A stretch of DNA of 5,341 bases from Thermoproteota archaeon (GTDB lineage: Archaea > Thermoproteota > Bathyarchaeia > Bathyarchaeales > Bathycorpusculaceae), in the NCBI GenBank assembly GCA_012511995.1, contig JAAZFA010000359.1, positions 1-5,341 on the forward strand, given 5' to 3'. Made by a program: the position numbers and the translations under genes. Below, piece after piece: positions 5,259 to 5,341 of the stretch. Numbering within the stretch: position 1 is the first letter of the stretch; each line of letters begins with the position of its first letter. The notes under the pieces were generated by a model. It saw only the letters and a list, made by a program, of their open reading frames with translations. It searched no databases and had not been told where the DNA came from.

Positions 5259-5341
5259 ATGCCTAAAGCCTCTTTAAGTTGGTCTTTGCGAAAACCGGTA
5301 ATCAGTGTTTTATCGTCTACAATGGTTGTAGGATAGCTTAA
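5255..5341 (-). CDS. Glutaredoxin/thioredoxin-like protein, C-terminal end only
   Basis: Twenty-eight C-terminal residues are visible; the gene continues right of the window. SYPTTIVDD holds the cis-proline motif that faces the active site in thioredoxin folds, and the end GFRKDQLKEALGI is the usual last helix of NrdH/glutaredoxin-like proteins. The CxxC motif would lie outside the window and could not be checked. Its TGA (5257-5255) overlaps the reductase start, so the two are made together. It is very probably the reductase's electron acceptor, analogous to the NrdH-reductase pairs described in methanogens; this pairing is inferred from context. Confidence 0.8.
   Translation of the reverse strand, partial: LSYPTTIVDDKTLITGFRKDQLKEALGI

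Overview
The window looks archaeal, probably from an uncultured lineage such as Bathyarchaeia/Thermoproteota. This placement rests on remembered family resemblance, not a search. The grounds are an archaeal-type HTH regulator (COG2522-like), frequent TTG/GTG starts with GAGG/GGTG ribosome-binding sites, TATA-like boxes, T-tract terminators, and a ferredoxin-dependent disulfide reductase fused to a rubredoxin domain. The DNA is AT-rich, and it mixes intact housekeeping and redox genes with genes in several stages of decay.

Left part, + strand: an intergenic stretch with a 12-bp palindrome (113-124) leads into a broken regulator (190-590; one in-frame TGA and one frameshift). Next is an HtrA/DegP-like serine protease (start 694 or, better, 751; end 1688). 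Its catalytic triad and PDZ domain are intact, but one frameshift at about 1105 splits it. A CoA-binding-fold protein (1701-2126) follows 12 bases later and is probably co-transcribed. The two frameshifts, in unrelated genes, fall on nearly the same 13-mer, CTT[A/C]TCGCTATCG. This is the most unusual observation in the window.

Middle part, - strand: endonuclease III (2719-3375) with its [4Fe-4S] cysteines and catalytic Lys/Asp is followed by a peroxiredoxin (about 2184-2669). The peroxiredoxin's normally near-invariant active-site proline is replaced by valine. The pair converges on the CoA-binding gene.

The stretch from about 3574 to 4588 has no intact gene. Read across frames it is a heavily decayed IS5-type transposase (about 3657-4554) with roughly nine frameshifts, an in-frame stop and loss of the third catalytic residue. 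Possible eroded terminal inverted repeats flank it.

Right part, - strand: a ferredoxin:disulfide reductase catalytic domain fused to a rubredoxin domain (4701-5258) overlaps the 3' end of a glutaredoxin/thioredoxin-like gene that runs off the window (5255-5341). Together they suggest a ferredoxin -> reductase -> small redoxin chain. The peroxiredoxin is a plausible downstream client, which is inference from proximity. No CRISPR array, rRNA or tRNA was seen. I found no convincing wholly new system; the leads worth checking are the shared frameshift motif and the redox cluster.
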